The notes: generated by a model from the sequence alone, not told the origin. A stretch of DNA of 64,000 nt from Kudoa neothunni (GCA_964304625.1 OZ199839.1:1364001-1428000), one strand, 5' to 3'; shown: positions 38,201 through 49,669, numbered from the stretch's first letter. Program-made: numbers and translations.

Positions 38201-41200
38201 CAAACAAAATTATTCAAAATATTGATACATGTGATTTTTAACAATTTACGTAAATTCTATTGAGTAAATAATGAATAAATAACGAAACACCCTATTCGCA
38301 ATGTCGATATAAGCATGTCGTTCTCTTTTGAATACAACGATAGCTCACCAATCTCTTATTCTCTCATTGTTTTTATTCCAATTATTCGAAATAATATGAC
38401 CTTTCGTCAGGTTGCTTATTTCTACACTGTAGAGAGCCTCCAAAAACGTAATTGGAAACTATTAACCAATATTCTTAGTTTCGTATTAAAGAGGGCATTA
38501 AAAAAACATACGATATAATTGTTCAATATTTTGACAAGCTTTGCGTTTTCTGCGCAGTTTTACACTGCGTTGTTTAAAATAGAATAAATTAATTGGCAGC
38601 TGTTACACAATTTGAATTGGGTGTTACTTGAATTAAATGTTACAACTAAAAAACCACAGAAATACACCTATAAATACAATCGTACATCACAGAATTGTAC
38701 CAACATTAATTTGCGCGCGCGTGTGCAGAATATAACTTTGATAATTGGTCATTTATTCAAAATTTACTCTATGGATTTTCCTCGCATTTTGTCAGTCTAT
38801 GCTGAATTTTATTTGGAGGGTGTAAATTTTTCAGCTACTTAGAAGGTCAATAATTTTGTATCATGGCCTCTCCGCTTTTGATTTCCAAAATAATTATATG
38901 TAACATATTCTAAAAATTAAACCTATATATGGTTGGTAAGTAAGAGTTGCTGTGATTAAAAAATGTCACACACATACAATTTAGGATTAAAATTCGGTTT
39001 TCAAATAATCTCTGCCAAAATTTAATCTCCTGTGCGTAATTTTCACAATCGATATTTTTTCTTATGCTTGCATGTAGCGTTCCTAAATAAACTATAGTTG
39101 ATTCTAATAAATTAACATAATGAATGAATGAGAAATTGGAGTTAAAGTTTTACACGCGCATTCGCACCGGGCAAATAAGATTAAATTTAAAACGGTCACT
39201 AGTAACAACCTTTAAATCATTTTACTTTATCTCGAAGCATTTCATTTAAAAAATTTACATAATTAGGGATGTTAGCGCTAAATCTTCGAAATGGGATCAA
39301 AACCAACTCAACTCATTAAAATCCAAACGAGACATTCTCAACACTAAGATTCGCTCCCTTCAACCATCCACCTCGTCTCATTCATCTACTATTCATCAAT
39401 TAGGAACCGAATTGAGTCAGCTGAAAAATCGAGTAGAAATGTCAAGACAACAGCTTAAAAATTGTGTAATCTCATAATTGGTTCTTCTTGTGCCTAATTA
39501 TCCAAAAGGATAATGTTTTAATTGACGACATACAACAACAAATCAGCTCTGCAACGAAAGAGAACCAAATTCTTCAAGTAAGTCATCCATACAACAATCT
39601 ACAATAATTATTGTTGTTAGAATGAATTGTTTGAGGCTGACCAACAGAAAGCCAAGACTGAACCTCAAGTAGATCACATGACTAAGAGATTAAATTTTGC
39701 CAAAGAAGAGGTTTTATTTGTTATTGTTTCTAATGTGGTTTATAATTTGTTCGACAGCATTTTAGCGAATTCAACAATAAATACAACTATGAAACCATTC
39801 TGTAAATATCAAACAATATACAGTAGGTAATCGAGTTTCCGTACTTCTACTTGTTCCTCTCTTATACATAATTATCCGAGCCAAAACTATTTTTCCAACT
39901 TTAGACAGTTTATTTTATGAAACTGAAATTAACAACTACAAAAAAGTGACTTATAAAGAGGTTTTTTATAAAAAATAGGGATTTTCGTAGTTTTTCGGCT
40001 ACAACCTTAATTTTCATAATCCTTTGTTTTGGTTAATTACATCCACGATAACATTGAAAATAATGTAGCATAATTCTTGTATTTTTCAAAAAATTCAGCA
40101 AATTAACTACTTTCTCTCAACAAGCGAATAATTTATTTTTAAAAGTCCAACTACAAAGGTATTTCGATTAAAAATCACGTATTCGAAAATAATAGCGATC
40201 CAAATACACAGCCTCCAGATTTTCTTCGAGTTATGTTAAAAAGATAAGTATCCTTTGAAAAATTAATAATTTTGAATCTTATTATAATATTACTTCAATA
40301 CAAAATATTTTAACCACCCACCAAAAACTACGTAAAATCAGTCAGTCAGTGATGCGTTTTCAGGGACTTTCTCCAGTCCTAAGGGGATTACCGAAAATCG
40401 ATTACCTACTGTATTACGTTAAATTGAACAAAATACATAGTTGGTTAATAGGGAATTTGAAAAGACCTATGTGGTTTTTCGATCCACTATAGAAGCTCAA
40501 AAATTGAAATTTGATTTGGAGATAGAAAAATTAGTAACTAAAGTATGTTCGCGCATGGGCGAATTTATATGATGGATGGGATTTTTAAAGCGATGATAAT
40601 CACTAAATTTCGTTAGATCCAGACCATACAAAATTCGTCACTTCTATCTCAGATTAAATCTCTCAATGAGAATCTTACTAGTAAAACCGTCACGCTAGAG
40701 AAAACTCGCGAGGATCTTACATCCTCGAAAACCACATTGAATAACTTGATTCTCACTCAACAGGCGCTAAATGAGAACTTGAACAATTTCGTTAAGCTTA
40801 CGAATAATTTGGTATTTTTAACACAATTGTTCTGAACAATATTATTTGAATAATCATTTGTCACTAATCGAAGGATACACAATTAAGGCTATTAACGTCC
40901 GAAAATATTGAAAAGAAAAAATTAGCGGAAACCCTTAAAAGAAATTCTCTAAGAAACGTACCAATTTAAATTTCCATTGATAATTTATTGTTACTATAGA
41001 GAGATAATTTGAGTGAGATTATCGCTACGAAACGCCATATTTTAAAAAATGCCAAGGTTTAGTCTTAATTGTTGAATATTTGGTTGGAATTTTGGGATAG
41101 ATTGAGAATATTGCCATACCGACAACAGCAACAACGATGACCGACCAATCAGATAATTATGTTGAACAATTCGAACAACTTGATCTTGACTTGACGGATA

Positions 41201-42248
41201 TAACGCCGCATACCATTTTGGATGTAAATTCTTACGTATTGCCGCTGTAATAATGATTGAGTGAGCTATTGTTTGAAAGGATTGTAAAATTGACTACGAG
41301 AATTTATCCCCTGAATTACGAATGGATTCCAACGACAATATTGAGCGCAATCAAATGGAGATGAAACTCCAATTGAAAATCGATAATTTTAAAAAAGAAA
41401 TTTCACGACTCAATAAACCTAACATGAAAAGTTTTGATAGGTATTAAACAATATTTGTCAATGTGCTTAATTTAATACATTTGAATGGACACTAGACTTG
41501 AGCGTATAATGGATAAAATTAAGTTGACCGATCAGGAAATTGAAAAATGTCGACATAATGCGCGAAAATCCAAACTCGAATTTGAACAATGTCGCAAAGA
41601 ACGCACCCAGATCTTCATGGAAACGTTTGAGAGTGTAGCTGGATGCATCGATACTATCTACAAGTTGTTAACTGGTAGCCCACGAGCTCAGGCCTATTTG
41701 TCAGTTGATCTCGTCGACGAACCTTATCTTGGTAGTGTTAATTTTAATTCAATTGTTCCTGGTAAAAAGTACGTGTTGCTATGGAGAAATTTAGCTATTA
41801 AAGTTGCTAATTATCCACCTTATTATAGGTACCGTCCTATGGACAATTTGTCCGGAGGAGAGAAAACAATAGCGTCGTTGGCGTTACTGTTTGCTATCCA
41901 TCAACACAGACCTTCTCCATTTTTTATTTTGGATGAAATTGATGCCGCTCTAGATACCAACAACATCGAAAAGGTGATTCATTTCTGAACTTCTTATTTA
42001 TAAATTAATTGATTAATTAATTAATTAATCTATTTATTTAATTACTCAATGACGTAATTTCTATGACGATCTAGGTCGTCAATTACATTCGAATGAAATC
42101 CTCCGACGAAAATATGCAATTTATCGTGATCTCACTGAAAGAGGACCTATATTCGGCAGGCGATGCTGCTATCGGTGTGACCGCTCGTGCAGATTCTAAC
42201 AATCACATCGAGAGTTGCTTGTTTACACTTGACCTCACTCTTTTTTAG
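32261..42248 (+). CDS. SMC1: Cohesin ATPase SMC1, 27 exons
   Basis: Core cohesin subunit pairing with SMC3 to hold sister chromatids (family knowledge). Exons: 32261-32538, 32606-32729, 32780-32847, 32910-32991, 33042-33119, 33183-33290, 33335-33524, 33597-33756, 33802-33870, 33919-34016, 34465-34527, 34569-34760, 34811-34913, 34957-35243, 39276-39465, 39509-39577, 39621-39710, 39758-39801, 40452-40542, 40617-40811, 40874-40957, 41000-41056, 41101-41223, 41280-41440, 41496-41768, 41829-41973, 42075-42248. Product is ~1,200 residues, the family length. Visible: Walker A GPNGCGKSN (residues ~34-42), SNLRV and KARNFLVLQ head motifs, coiled coil, hinge (LVDLCQPS to KSGVISGG, exons 12-14), second coiled coil, signature NLSGGEKT and Walker B FILDEIDAALD in exon 26, ending FTLDLTLF. 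All splice phases agree except exon 7, which is one base short (see findings). Exon 9 could end at 33888 instead. Confidence 0.96.
35244..39275. other. 4.0 kb SMC1 intron 14
   Basis: Donor GCGTAAGG after the hinge exon; acceptor ttag before CGCTAAATC. It is some 60 times longer than most introns of the gene. It holds at least two copies of a TIR-like sequence reading (inverted) GGTTCGTAAC, at about 36485-36512 and 36665-36694, so transposon insertions probably inflated it. Short plus-strand open frames at 38315-38518 and 38612-38842 look like nothing known. Confidence 0.75.
39821..40411. mobile_element. 591-bp MITE with TA duplication inside SMC1 intron 18
   Basis: The left end CAGTAGGTAATCGAGTTTCC and the inverted right end CAGTAGGTAATCGATTTTCG match at 18 of 20 bases, and the element is flanked by TA on both sides. 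It lies wholly within the intron between SMC1 exons at 39801 and 40452. It encodes nothing recognisable. A TA duplication and CAGT ends suggest mobilisation by a Tc1/mariner/pogo-type transposase. Confidence 0.88.
42012..42030. repeat. (TTAA)n in the last SMC1 intron
   Basis: Tetranucleotide tract of four to five units lying between SMC1 exons 26 and 27. Confidence 0.9.
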
Positions 42249-42250
42249 TG

Positions 42251-42273
42251 GATTAATTAATTAATTAATTAAT
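42251..42273. repeat. (TTAA)n just after the SMC1 stop
   Basis: Tetranucleotide tract starting three bases after the SMC1 stop codon. With the tract at 42012-42030 it brackets the last exon. Confidence 0.9.
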
Positions 42274-43244
42274 CAATTTATCACTATTACAATATCTATC
42301 GTCTTTGTCTAGACACAGCCTCGCAATTAAAATATATTATCGGCACTACAATCGATAATTATTACGATTAATCCACATTCTTATAGTTGAATAATTGTTT
42401 TAATACATTAGAAATAATTGCTGAATTAAATTTATTGAGATTATGACCTATTGCTGATATAAAACGATTAATCAGCTTATTTTTTTTTCTTGTTGTTTTA
42501 GGTAGAGTTTAGATAACCATTTTTATTCAAAAAATACAATTTCTTCATATCGATTAATAACTAGTGACTACTGTTAAGTTTATCAGCCGTTAAGATCGGA
42601 TAGCCTTTCTTTGTTGGATTAGAGACTGAATGTGAATCTGATTGTCATCAGGGTCAGTATCAATGAGGCCATCACTACTTAGGTGGATACATTCGTTTAG
42701 TTGGGGATTTCATGACACACGCAGAAATCCAATGTATATTGGTCATACAGGGTGTGGATAGATTTCGAATGGGTACGAATATTGAAAATAGCTCCTTGAT
42801 TTTACCTCCCACGCAGCCCCATCTACCAAACACGCATTCGACTAAAATCCTCTTAGTGAGCCACTATTAATCACGGTTAATGCCATTCATTTGAGAACTG
42901 CTCTGCGAATTATTGATAGTGCACACCGGCATCGTTGAATATAATAGTACCGATTTGACATTCACCTCTGACACAATAATACCTTCATAATGAGTGCAGG
43001 TTGTGACCTTTTACGTAAGTTTATTGTTTTCGATAGGTCGCGACCACCGTTACCAACAAAACACTCTCTTTGCATGTTTCCAACCAAACGTGCCAACTCA
43101 AAAGAACTGAATAGGACTTATTAATTTTTAACCTCGAAACTACCGTATTCCATGAATATATGTTTTTAGTTAATCTGTTCACTCTTTTAAAATTAAATTT
43201 GGTTTTATGTGATTATCTTCACATTGTTAAACTTGATTAGAGTC
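42274..43244. other. SMC1 3' flank; one unexplained open stretch
   Basis: From 42682 to about 42870 the plus strand is open for ~60 codons (begins GYIRLVGDFMTHAEIQ, later LPPTQPHLPNTHS) after a possible acceptor (acttag). The composition is less AT-rich than the flanks. I do not recognise the product and found no convincing partner exons. Confidence 0.4.
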
Positions 43245-44466
43245 ATGTTCGCTTTGATAGAAAGAGGAGTGTTTTGGAGTTCGGTCGGTAATGGAACTGA
43301 ACAGCACAAACAATATTGATGTTTCAATCTCTTAACTTTTCTATCTAGTTATGTTTAACGCAAGAGATAAAATACGTGAAAAAAATTTGGTGATTAATCA
43401 ACTTCGAAATAAAGTTTCAATGTTAGAAGAAAAGTTACGAGAGAAATGTGACGAAATCGCTGTACTCCACGAGCAATTGTATGCTCTTAGTCATCGTGTG
43501 GATTGGCTTTCCTCACGACGAACTCAAAAATTCACCCGTTTTGTTACTTCGCGGGACAACCCATCCACCTCACACCTTGATAATGGGGTAAGCTCTTCGT
43601 TGGATAACATGAACAAATTCGATGCTGGCGAATCCAACCACAGCAAACTCTCCAGACAACTCGAATGTTTTCAAATGTTAACAGCAAAAAGTCCACTCAA
43701 TATTAATAACTCTAGCGCAAAATCATCCAAAACAATAATCTACAATTCTCCATCAGAATTTCCTATCTACGACGATCATCGTGAAAAATTCACTGGCAGC
43801 AATTACAACGATTTTTCATTTAATGATATTATCAACGGAGAGGAAAGTTACCACCACAATATAATCAACCACAACGATTTCATCACTTCTCCTTCAACTT
43901 CGGATAAAAGACCCAGAACCTACAGTGAATTCCCTCGACACTCACACTCACATCAAGATTCTTATATCCCATCGATTTTCGTTTCCAATCAAATCGACAA
44001 CAACCGCAATTCTCCTTATGGGTTCTCGGCTGCACTTAAAACTACTCGCGGCCACAAAAAAACCAACTCTCTATCATTCGCTACTAAAACTTTCAATTCC
44101 TCCAACAACTCCCTTATTGGAGAGGACAAAACCCCTCCTCCTTTTAGCATCACCACACCACCTACTGATGTTCGAGGATTGATAAACGGTGCCAACAAAG
44201 AACTCATTTCACATGTGAACAATAGCAACAAAATTAAAAAACAATTGGTGGAAACGTTTAACAATATCCAACTCCAACAATATTCAAATCTTGTTGATTG
44301 TATGGGTGTGCATTCGATAGCGGAAAAAAAACATGACAGTCTTTTTCAAAAATCCTTACTCTTCACCAAATACTCCTTCCAAAATCAGCTTCTACACACA
44401 AATGAGGAAATTATTCTTTTCCTCAACAAACTAATTTTTAGTCTGCAAAGTCACGTGTTCAAGTGA
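43245..44466 (+). CDS. Coiled-coil, Asn/Ser-rich protein; possible PKG N-terminal part
   Basis: The large exon runs 43351-44466 (stop included). A small first exon from ATG 43245 can be joined in phase through a 61-nt intron (donor gtaatgg at 43289, acceptor tctag at 43349). Residues ~5-55 of the main frame form a charged coiled coil (NLVINQLRNKVSMLEEKL then REKCDEIAVLHEQL), followed by ~230 residues of low-complexity Asn/Ser/His/Thr sequence. Near the C-terminus ANKELISHVNNSNKIKKQ then L..LVDCM resembles the helix before the first cyclic-nucleotide domain of cGMP-dependent kinase (KDLI...L...IVDCM), and an N-terminal zipper also fits that family. But no cyclic-nucleotide or kinase exons were found downstream; the match is short. 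A gene model is likely, the identity is not secure. Confidence 0.55.
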
Positions 44467-44790
44467 CTTTTTGTAGATTGGTTTATATTGTTTTCCTATT
44501 TGTTGTATTTTGTTTTTTTGTAATGGCAAAGCTTTTGATTGGAATTACACTTTGACCAATTAATGGCCTGATTTTTCGTCATTTTCTAGTTTTAAATTAT
44601 TTGAAATTTTTTAATCGCATTTAACTCAAAACTTGAAGATTTTGCACATTATTTAAAAGGCTATCTAATAGGCGGAGGTTATTTATACGGTAAATTTTAA
44701 TCTTAACCTAGCGTATACGCATACACACTAAAAATTTGTAATCAAAGCAACTTTTATTTACAAGCTGTATACAGATTTAATCTTTTAGAA

Positions 44791-45676
44791 CGGGGGTCAC
44801 CAAAGTTTTTAACTGACGGGCCAAATTTTTGATTTTCATAGGCTTCGGAGACGGATTAAAACTTTTTTTCGAAAAGCAGTTGTAAAAATAAAACAAACAA
44901 AATATCAATATACAAAAATAATGAATTTTTATTTGAATGTGAGTGTGAATGTGAATGTGAATGTGAATGTGAAGCAGGAAACCGATTCCTATGGCAGGAT
45001 TCAGTATATTTCTATTCTAAGGTTTTCCCATTGTATTACGAACCATCCATCATCTACTGTATAATTCCAAAAAATCGTGAAGTTGGTTATATTTATGGCT
45101 GTATTAAGAATTTCAATTTTTTCAATCATAAAATTCTTAGTTTATTTATTTGATCATGGTAAAAAGTTGCGTAGACGCTAATAAAATGTTCATTTGTCGA
45201 GTTTTAAATTTTTATTAATCCCTATTTAGGTATAAGTATGCAAATTTGTAGAATATTGTATCTAATTCTAGAAAATATCTAAGGAACGATTATTATTGTC
45301 TCATCATTTTAAATTTCTAGTATCAAATCAATTAAACTCAACCAGATTAAAAATAAGAGCTAATCAATTTAATTTATTAGTTTAAGTAATTAAGAATTTT
45401 AAACTATTAGACACATAGGAAACAAATAAACCTTGAATCATGTATCTGATGGATTCATACGTTTTACATTAAGAATATTGTTATATTAATGTGTTGATTT
45501 TCTCTTTTGTTTCAATTAAGATAAAATAAGAACACTAAAGGAATTAAATGATTTTTTAATCAATACGTATCTATTAAACTAATGTATTGATAGTCTTCAA
45601 GTAAGTCAACACAATTTCTCCCGCGCGTTCCAATGTTTAGGGGGACACACCGAGGGTCGTACTTTGGTGACCCCTG
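44791..45676. mobile_element. hAT non-autonomous element, 886 bp, perfect 8-bp TSD
   Basis: The left end CGGGGGTCACCAAAG and the inverted right end CAGGGGTCACCAAAG match at 14 of 15 bases. The flanking 8-mers TTTTAGAA (44783-44790 and 45677-45684) are identical, the hallmark of hAT transposition. It contains a (GTGAAT)n tract and, at about 45038-45065, an inverted CAGTAGATGATGGATGG end of the other TIR family. No transposase remains. Confidence 0.95.
44939..44973. repeat. (GTGAAT)n minisatellite inside the hAT element
   Basis: Five tandem hexamers gtgaat, the first imperfect. Confidence 0.9.
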
Positions 45677-45684
45677 TTTTAGAA

Positions 45685-46034
45685 TGATATATTTAATTAT
45701 TTTTAGTGTCCAGGAGCGAACAAAAGACCAGAACTAATTAACAATTGTCAAAACTAGTGTCATGTGAATATTATTTACCGTACCAATAGCCACTTTCATT
45801 ATTTAAACAATTGTTATCATTTTTATTAATAGTCTAATGCTTGATTAGAATAAATCCCGGTAGTCTTCTCAACTCCAGGCTATCGAAATCAGGATCCCCA
45901 ATAGGTTACCGGTCAAACTATAAATAAAATGTTGTAAAAATACGATGACTTATGTATGGGTCGCACGTAATCAAAGAGGAAATCAAAATCATTACGCATG
46001 AGCCGTAATTGAGCACAACACATAACATGCATTC
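45685..46034. other. Non-coding stretch between hAT elements
   Basis: No coding pattern. Possibly 3' flank or a long intron of the preceding gene. Confidence 0.5.
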
Positions 46035-46042
46035 ATTATAAC

Positions 46043-46265
46043 TAGGGAATGCAATTTTCGACGTTTATTATGCGCGCCGAATATCGTGACCTTTTATTCT
46101 GCAATAAAAAAGTCCTAACTTCAAAAATAATAGGATCAATTTGTGACTATTTTTTATTATAATCCCGCTGCAATTTACACATAAAAAGAGAATAATGTAG
46201 AAGACGTTAAAAACTTGTTCATTAGAATTGGCGCGCATAATAAACGTCGAAAACTACGATCCCTA
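46043..46265. mobile_element. hAT MITE, 223 bp, long TIRs, perfect 8-bp TSD
   Basis: Terminal repeats of about 35 bp begin TAGGGAATGCAATTTTCGAC on the left and TAGGGATCGTAGTTTTCGAC on the inverted right. They share the identical inner stretch CGACGTTTATTATGCGCGCC. The flanking 8-mers ATTATAAC (46035-46042 and 46266-46273) are identical. The 150-bp centre is AT-rich and non-coding. Confidence 0.95.
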
Positions 46266-46568
46266 ATTATAACTATTGATAATGTAATTTTTCAAGAGGA
46301 AAATTGAAGCAATATGTTGCTAATGTTATAAAGTGTAAGTCAAAATTTCTAAAAATTGATTAATTTATGATAAATTGCGATATTACGTAATACCCCTAAT
46401 TATGCACGGCCCATAAGTTGTTGTATCTCTTAGAACGCAGTTTCTGTTAGACTTTTAGCGATAAAATAAATTGGGTAAATAATAATTTTTAATGAATCAT
46501 AATTTTTTCATTCCGAGCTATGAAAGTATGTCCATGTGACCATTTATAAGCATATAAATACTATAGTA

Positions 46569-47478
46569 TAGTCAGTGACCGGTTTTATGTAATCCTCTCG
46601 GGACCAGTAAATAAGTGTGTAAATTTGGTCATTTTCGATTTTACTCACTTCTGCGGGTCCGCATTACAGAGAATTAGTCAATTATTTATTAAATGACATA
46701 ATTAAAATGCGCAAATTTTTGTAAAAACGTTAATTTTTTTTTAAATTAAAGCACAGTCGTTAATCGGGTTTGAGAAATTCCTTTAGGATCACGGAAAAAT
46801 TGGTGTGAAATTGGTAACATCGAGTTTTACGCATTTAATAGCGCGCGTATAAAATAATATACATAACTATTTAATATAATTGATTTGCATACATTAAGAA
46901 AATGATTTCTCTCATTTAGGAATAAAATAATTCGTTATTTTTATCCCAAAAAATTCTTCCAAATAATTTGAAATATAGCTTTTTTCATTGCGAACATGAT
47001 CCATGGATTCTTTTTTGTCAAAATTGGATAATTTTTTCAACTCATTTTAATAAATTCACAAACTAAACAATAATCTGTTTGTTTTCTATAATTTAAACAA
47101 TTTTATTTTTTTTCTAACGATGCCGTAGGGGTTGGATATAAAGGATATGTTTGGTGTTTTATAGTAACAGATTTGACACTTTTTTGAAGAGATAACGTTG
47201 GCGTTTTTTATTATTTTATGTTTAGATTTTATTTTTGTCGTATCACCTATTTCCTTTGAACATTAGATAGCATTCATCTATTTTTTTCAAAAACGTTACG
47301 AATAAAGTGCGTAAAACTGGATAGTCGTGATTAGCAATCTAGAGAATTTTCAACCTTAGTATATTATTTAGATCCATAATATTTTTTAAAAACATTCAAA
47401 AAATCTTATATCGATTGTACATTTGATTATTCAAATTGTGCTGCTTTTTAAAAGTGCGTAAAACCCATCACTGACTGC
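46569..47478. mobile_element. TA-type TIR element, ~0.9 kb
   Basis: The left end TAGTCAGTGACCGGTTTTAT and the inverted right end CAGTCAGTGATGGGTTTTAC match at 16 of 20 bases. Internal copies of the same kind of end lie at about 46752 (CAGTCGTTAATCGGG) and 47310-47335, suggesting nested or tandem insertions. It is the same broad family as 17322, 30819 and 39821. Confidence 0.6.
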
Positions 47479-48854
47479 AGTTATTGAACGTATGCAATGT
47501 CTAGAGTATGTTATAAATTAATTATAACTTATATGTTATAACTAACAATTAAAAGGAAATTTATACCCTAATTACGTTAGATAATTTACAATTCTTTAGT
47601 AATAATATTTTTAATTTCCCGTGAATTTATCCCTTTTTGAATTATAATAAGATTTATATATATATATACCAAATCTATTTGGTTTGATGTTTGACTAATT
47701 TAATTTTTATAGTTTGCAATAAAATATTTTATACCGCAGACAACCAAAAGTTTGACTCGCTTAAAAAACATTCATGCGTGCGTGAGAAAATTCTGACAAT
47801 TATTACGCTTTCTCAAAAATTCAATATTATTGTTGAAAACTTTCACTTAGCAACAAAGAATCATCTAATACATGAGATTTGTGTTATCAACCAAGTAAAA
47901 TTTACAAAAAACTCATTAAGTTGAAAGCATAATGAGAAAACTAAATAACCAATAATTATGCGAATCAGCTAGATAATTATAACATAATAAAATGTGTATT
48001 GATTGATGTATTAGGTTAATTAAGAATATACATTACCTGGGAAAATAAATAATACAACATACGATGATACTCGAGTATAAGCGAAATATAATCATAATTT
48101 AATGCTACAGAAAAGTCATGATAACCTAAAAACTTTATTTATTGGAATAAAAAATAATATGCTTAATAATATTAATTATCAACAGTAGCGCCGAGTATAA
48201 ATAAATAAAGGTTTAATATTAAGTATATTTGTGAGATAATTAATTTAATGAACCACTTAAATGAGAATATATTAGGTTATTATTATCATCTAGTTATCTC
48301 TTCAATTGGATTAATGCTTAACTTAACACAATAATATATTAGGAGCGATTAATAATTTTGGTGAAAAAATCCAAAAAGATGCTATTAATTGTGTTAGGGG
48401 GTTTTGCATTTAGGAATAATCAGCAGGTGTGGACGCTGTAAAAATTATTTTATATGTTTCCAGCCGTAATTTAAAAGGAATATTTCTGATAACACCACAA
48501 TTAGGACTAACACCTTAATAATGAGCACCGGAGCGGAAGTTTCTATGGATTGGGTGGCGAATTTAAAAATTTTATTTTTGAATAAAACCATCTAATCTAC
48601 TAAAGCTTAAGTGTTATAACAACCCCTGTTTGAACTAGGTTTTTGTGTACTGTTCAATGATAATACACCACTGAGAGGATCGTTAATAGAAATTAGATTC
48701 TAGATGAGCCATCAATAATGCCTTGTTTATTAGATTAGTTTGTGCAAATCCTCAACATGCATTCTGCCGGAATCTACTTTTTGGTACATCTAACTGGACA
48801 GGTTTCTAAACCATTCAATTTCTCATGACTTGATTGTTGATGCTAAGGTGAGAA
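47479..48854. other. Intergenic upstream of the cold-shock gene
   Basis: AT-rich. The open frame 47691-47924 (after a ttttatag acceptor-like site; contains NLIFIVCNKIFYTAD) shows no family features. A short open piece at 48361-48442 is unremarkable. The promoter of the next gene should lie at the right end. Confidence 0.5.
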
Positions 48855-48926
48855 ATGGTTTTTGTTTCTCCCGAACAACAATTAACAATAATCCAAAAAC
48901 GCGCATATCCGAAAACATCTGATAAA

Positions 48927-49519
48927 ATGAGTAACCCACAAGGCCAAGGCAGCAGATCAGTGTTCAACTCCATCGAAAGTGAAAGCGCCTCAACACGCCG
49001 TCGATCACTCAGTGCTAGAAAAGATGACTCGCAGACACCAACTTTTGTTCGTTTAAGAACCAGATCTATGTATAATTGATAGTTGATTCAAATTTGGCTA
49101 GGAAATGATTTGAAAATGTGTTAATCGCGGGTGTTTAGAATTGAATACATTGCCCAGGCTGATACCATGTATGGTGTTGTGGTTGAATTTAATCGAGAAA
49201 AGGGTTTTGGATTTGTTCAACCTCGAGATTCTTCAAATCATGCCTCCTCGGAAGATGCAAACAGCGAAGCTCTTCCACCACTTATCAACAAACAGAAAAT
49301 GTTTTTCCATATCTCTGAGTAGGCCTCGAGTTAATGAGAAATGGTCAGTTTTTAAATCTTTTTCTAGCATCGCTTCAGAGTTTATACCATTGATAGGCCG
49401 ATAATGTTTCATTCAAAACTGTACACATTCCACCAAAAATCAACGATCCACATGCTGTTGAAATCAAAATTTTAGCACTCACCCCAAAACACAAACGCTG
49501 GAGTGATCCCAAATGTTGA
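48927..49519 (+). CDS. CARHSP1/CSDC2-like cold-shock-domain protein, with +1 frame break
   Basis: RNA-binding cold-shock protein of the CARHSP1 (CRHSP-24) group, which binds mRNA and regulates stability (family knowledge). Exons 48927-49069, 49139-49318 and 49368-49519; introns 69 and 49 nt. An Arg/Ser-rich lead with RLRTRSM matches the phosphorylated RRTRTFS region of the family. The cold-shock domain then follows: VVVEFNREKGFGFVQ (RNP1-type), KMFFHISE (RNP2-type), IASEFIPLIG, DNVSFKTVHIPPK and VEIKILALTPKHKRWSDP, in family order. Between FIPLIG and DNVSF the frame shifts by one base at 49396-49400: reading on gives GGC CGA TAA, while the family sequence resumes one base later. A ~20-residue insert (DSSNHASSEDANSEALPP) separates the RNP motifs. 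An in-frame ATG at 48855 would add 24 residues. Confidence 0.85.
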
Positions 49520-49663
49520 CCAACCTCCTCCACATCAAAATATTCACCCTCCTCTATATATTTATGTATTGGTTGACCTCATGTTGAATAATATTTTTAA
49601 TTTTTCTAACCACTTTATTTGTTTGTTTATAATTGACTTTATTTCCCTACGGTGATATGCGCA

Positions 49664-49669
49664 AATAAA
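49664..49669 (+). promoter_or_regulatory. Candidate polyadenylation signal AATAAA
   Basis: An exact AATAAA hexamer 145 bases after the cold-shock gene's stop, on the same strand. In such AT-rich DNA the hexamer is common, so this is only a candidate. Confidence 0.35.

Noticed and set aside
44016-44264. Minus-strand frame over the coiled-coil protein
   Set aside because: It is a shadow of the Asn/Ser-rich plus-strand exon.
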